Of a stretch of 5,420 bases of DNA, positions 5,416-5,420 are shown piece by piece. The notes beneath the pieces were generated by a model. It did no database searches. It was not told where the DNA came from and saw nothing but the letters and a program-made list of their open reading frames with translations. Source of the DNA: Acetobacteraceae bacterium (GTDB taxonomy: Bacteria > Pseudomonadota > Alphaproteobacteria > Acetobacterales > Acetobacteraceae); assembly GCA_014377905.1 (NCBI GenBank), contig JACMOQ010000649.1, positions 1 through 5,420 of the forward strand, written 5' to 3'. How positions within the stretch are numbered: the first letter of the stretch is position 1; each line of letters opens with the position of its first letter. The position numbers and the translations under genes were made by a program.

Positions 5416-5420
5416 GAGCG

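Overview
The window looks like a piece of a chromosome from a GC-rich alphaproteobacterium. Sphingomonadales or a related acidophilic or acetic-acid group is my guess; there is no rRNA or other marker to settle it. The signs are the CbpA/CbpM pair, CsbD and PRC-barrel stress proteins, a Pal/OmpA-like lipoprotein, and a long GT4 glycosyltransferase of a type common in these bacteria. I see no mobile element, CRISPR array, tRNA, rRNA or phage gene. Coding density is high and no gene-free stretch exceeds 300 bases.

Layout. (1) Positions 2847 down to 1, minus strand, hold a probable three-gene operon: an OmpA-family lipoprotein (2401-2847), a 51-residue predicted lipoprotein (2228-2383) that ordinary length cut-offs would miss, and a two-domain glycosyltransferase open for 721 codons and cut by the left edge (1-2163). 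(2) Positions 2848-3076 are a divergent control region. It holds a 20-bp box that recurs near the right edge, an AT-rich patch, and a perfect 9-bp inverted repeat just upstream of cbpA. (3) Positions 3077-4317, plus strand, hold the J-domain co-chaperone cbpA and its modulator cbpM, with ATG/TGA overlap. (4) Positions 5326 down to 4330, minus strand, hold a 90-residue protein of unknown function, a CsbD-family protein and an exported PRC-barrel protein. They are separated by short gaps that each contain a stem-loop. PRC and cbpM converge with only 12 bp between their stop codons.

How the genes may work together. Every recognisable gene fits stress adaptation: protein folding (CbpA/CbpM), general stress (CsbD), cell envelope (OmpA-like lipoprotein, small lipoprotein, exported PRC-barrel) and surface or storage polysaccharide (glycosyltransferase). 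The same 20-bp box (19 of 20 identical, same orientation) lies 86 and 70 bp upstream of the first genes of the two minus-strand groups. It suggests that both belong to one regulon. The regulator cannot be named from this sequence.
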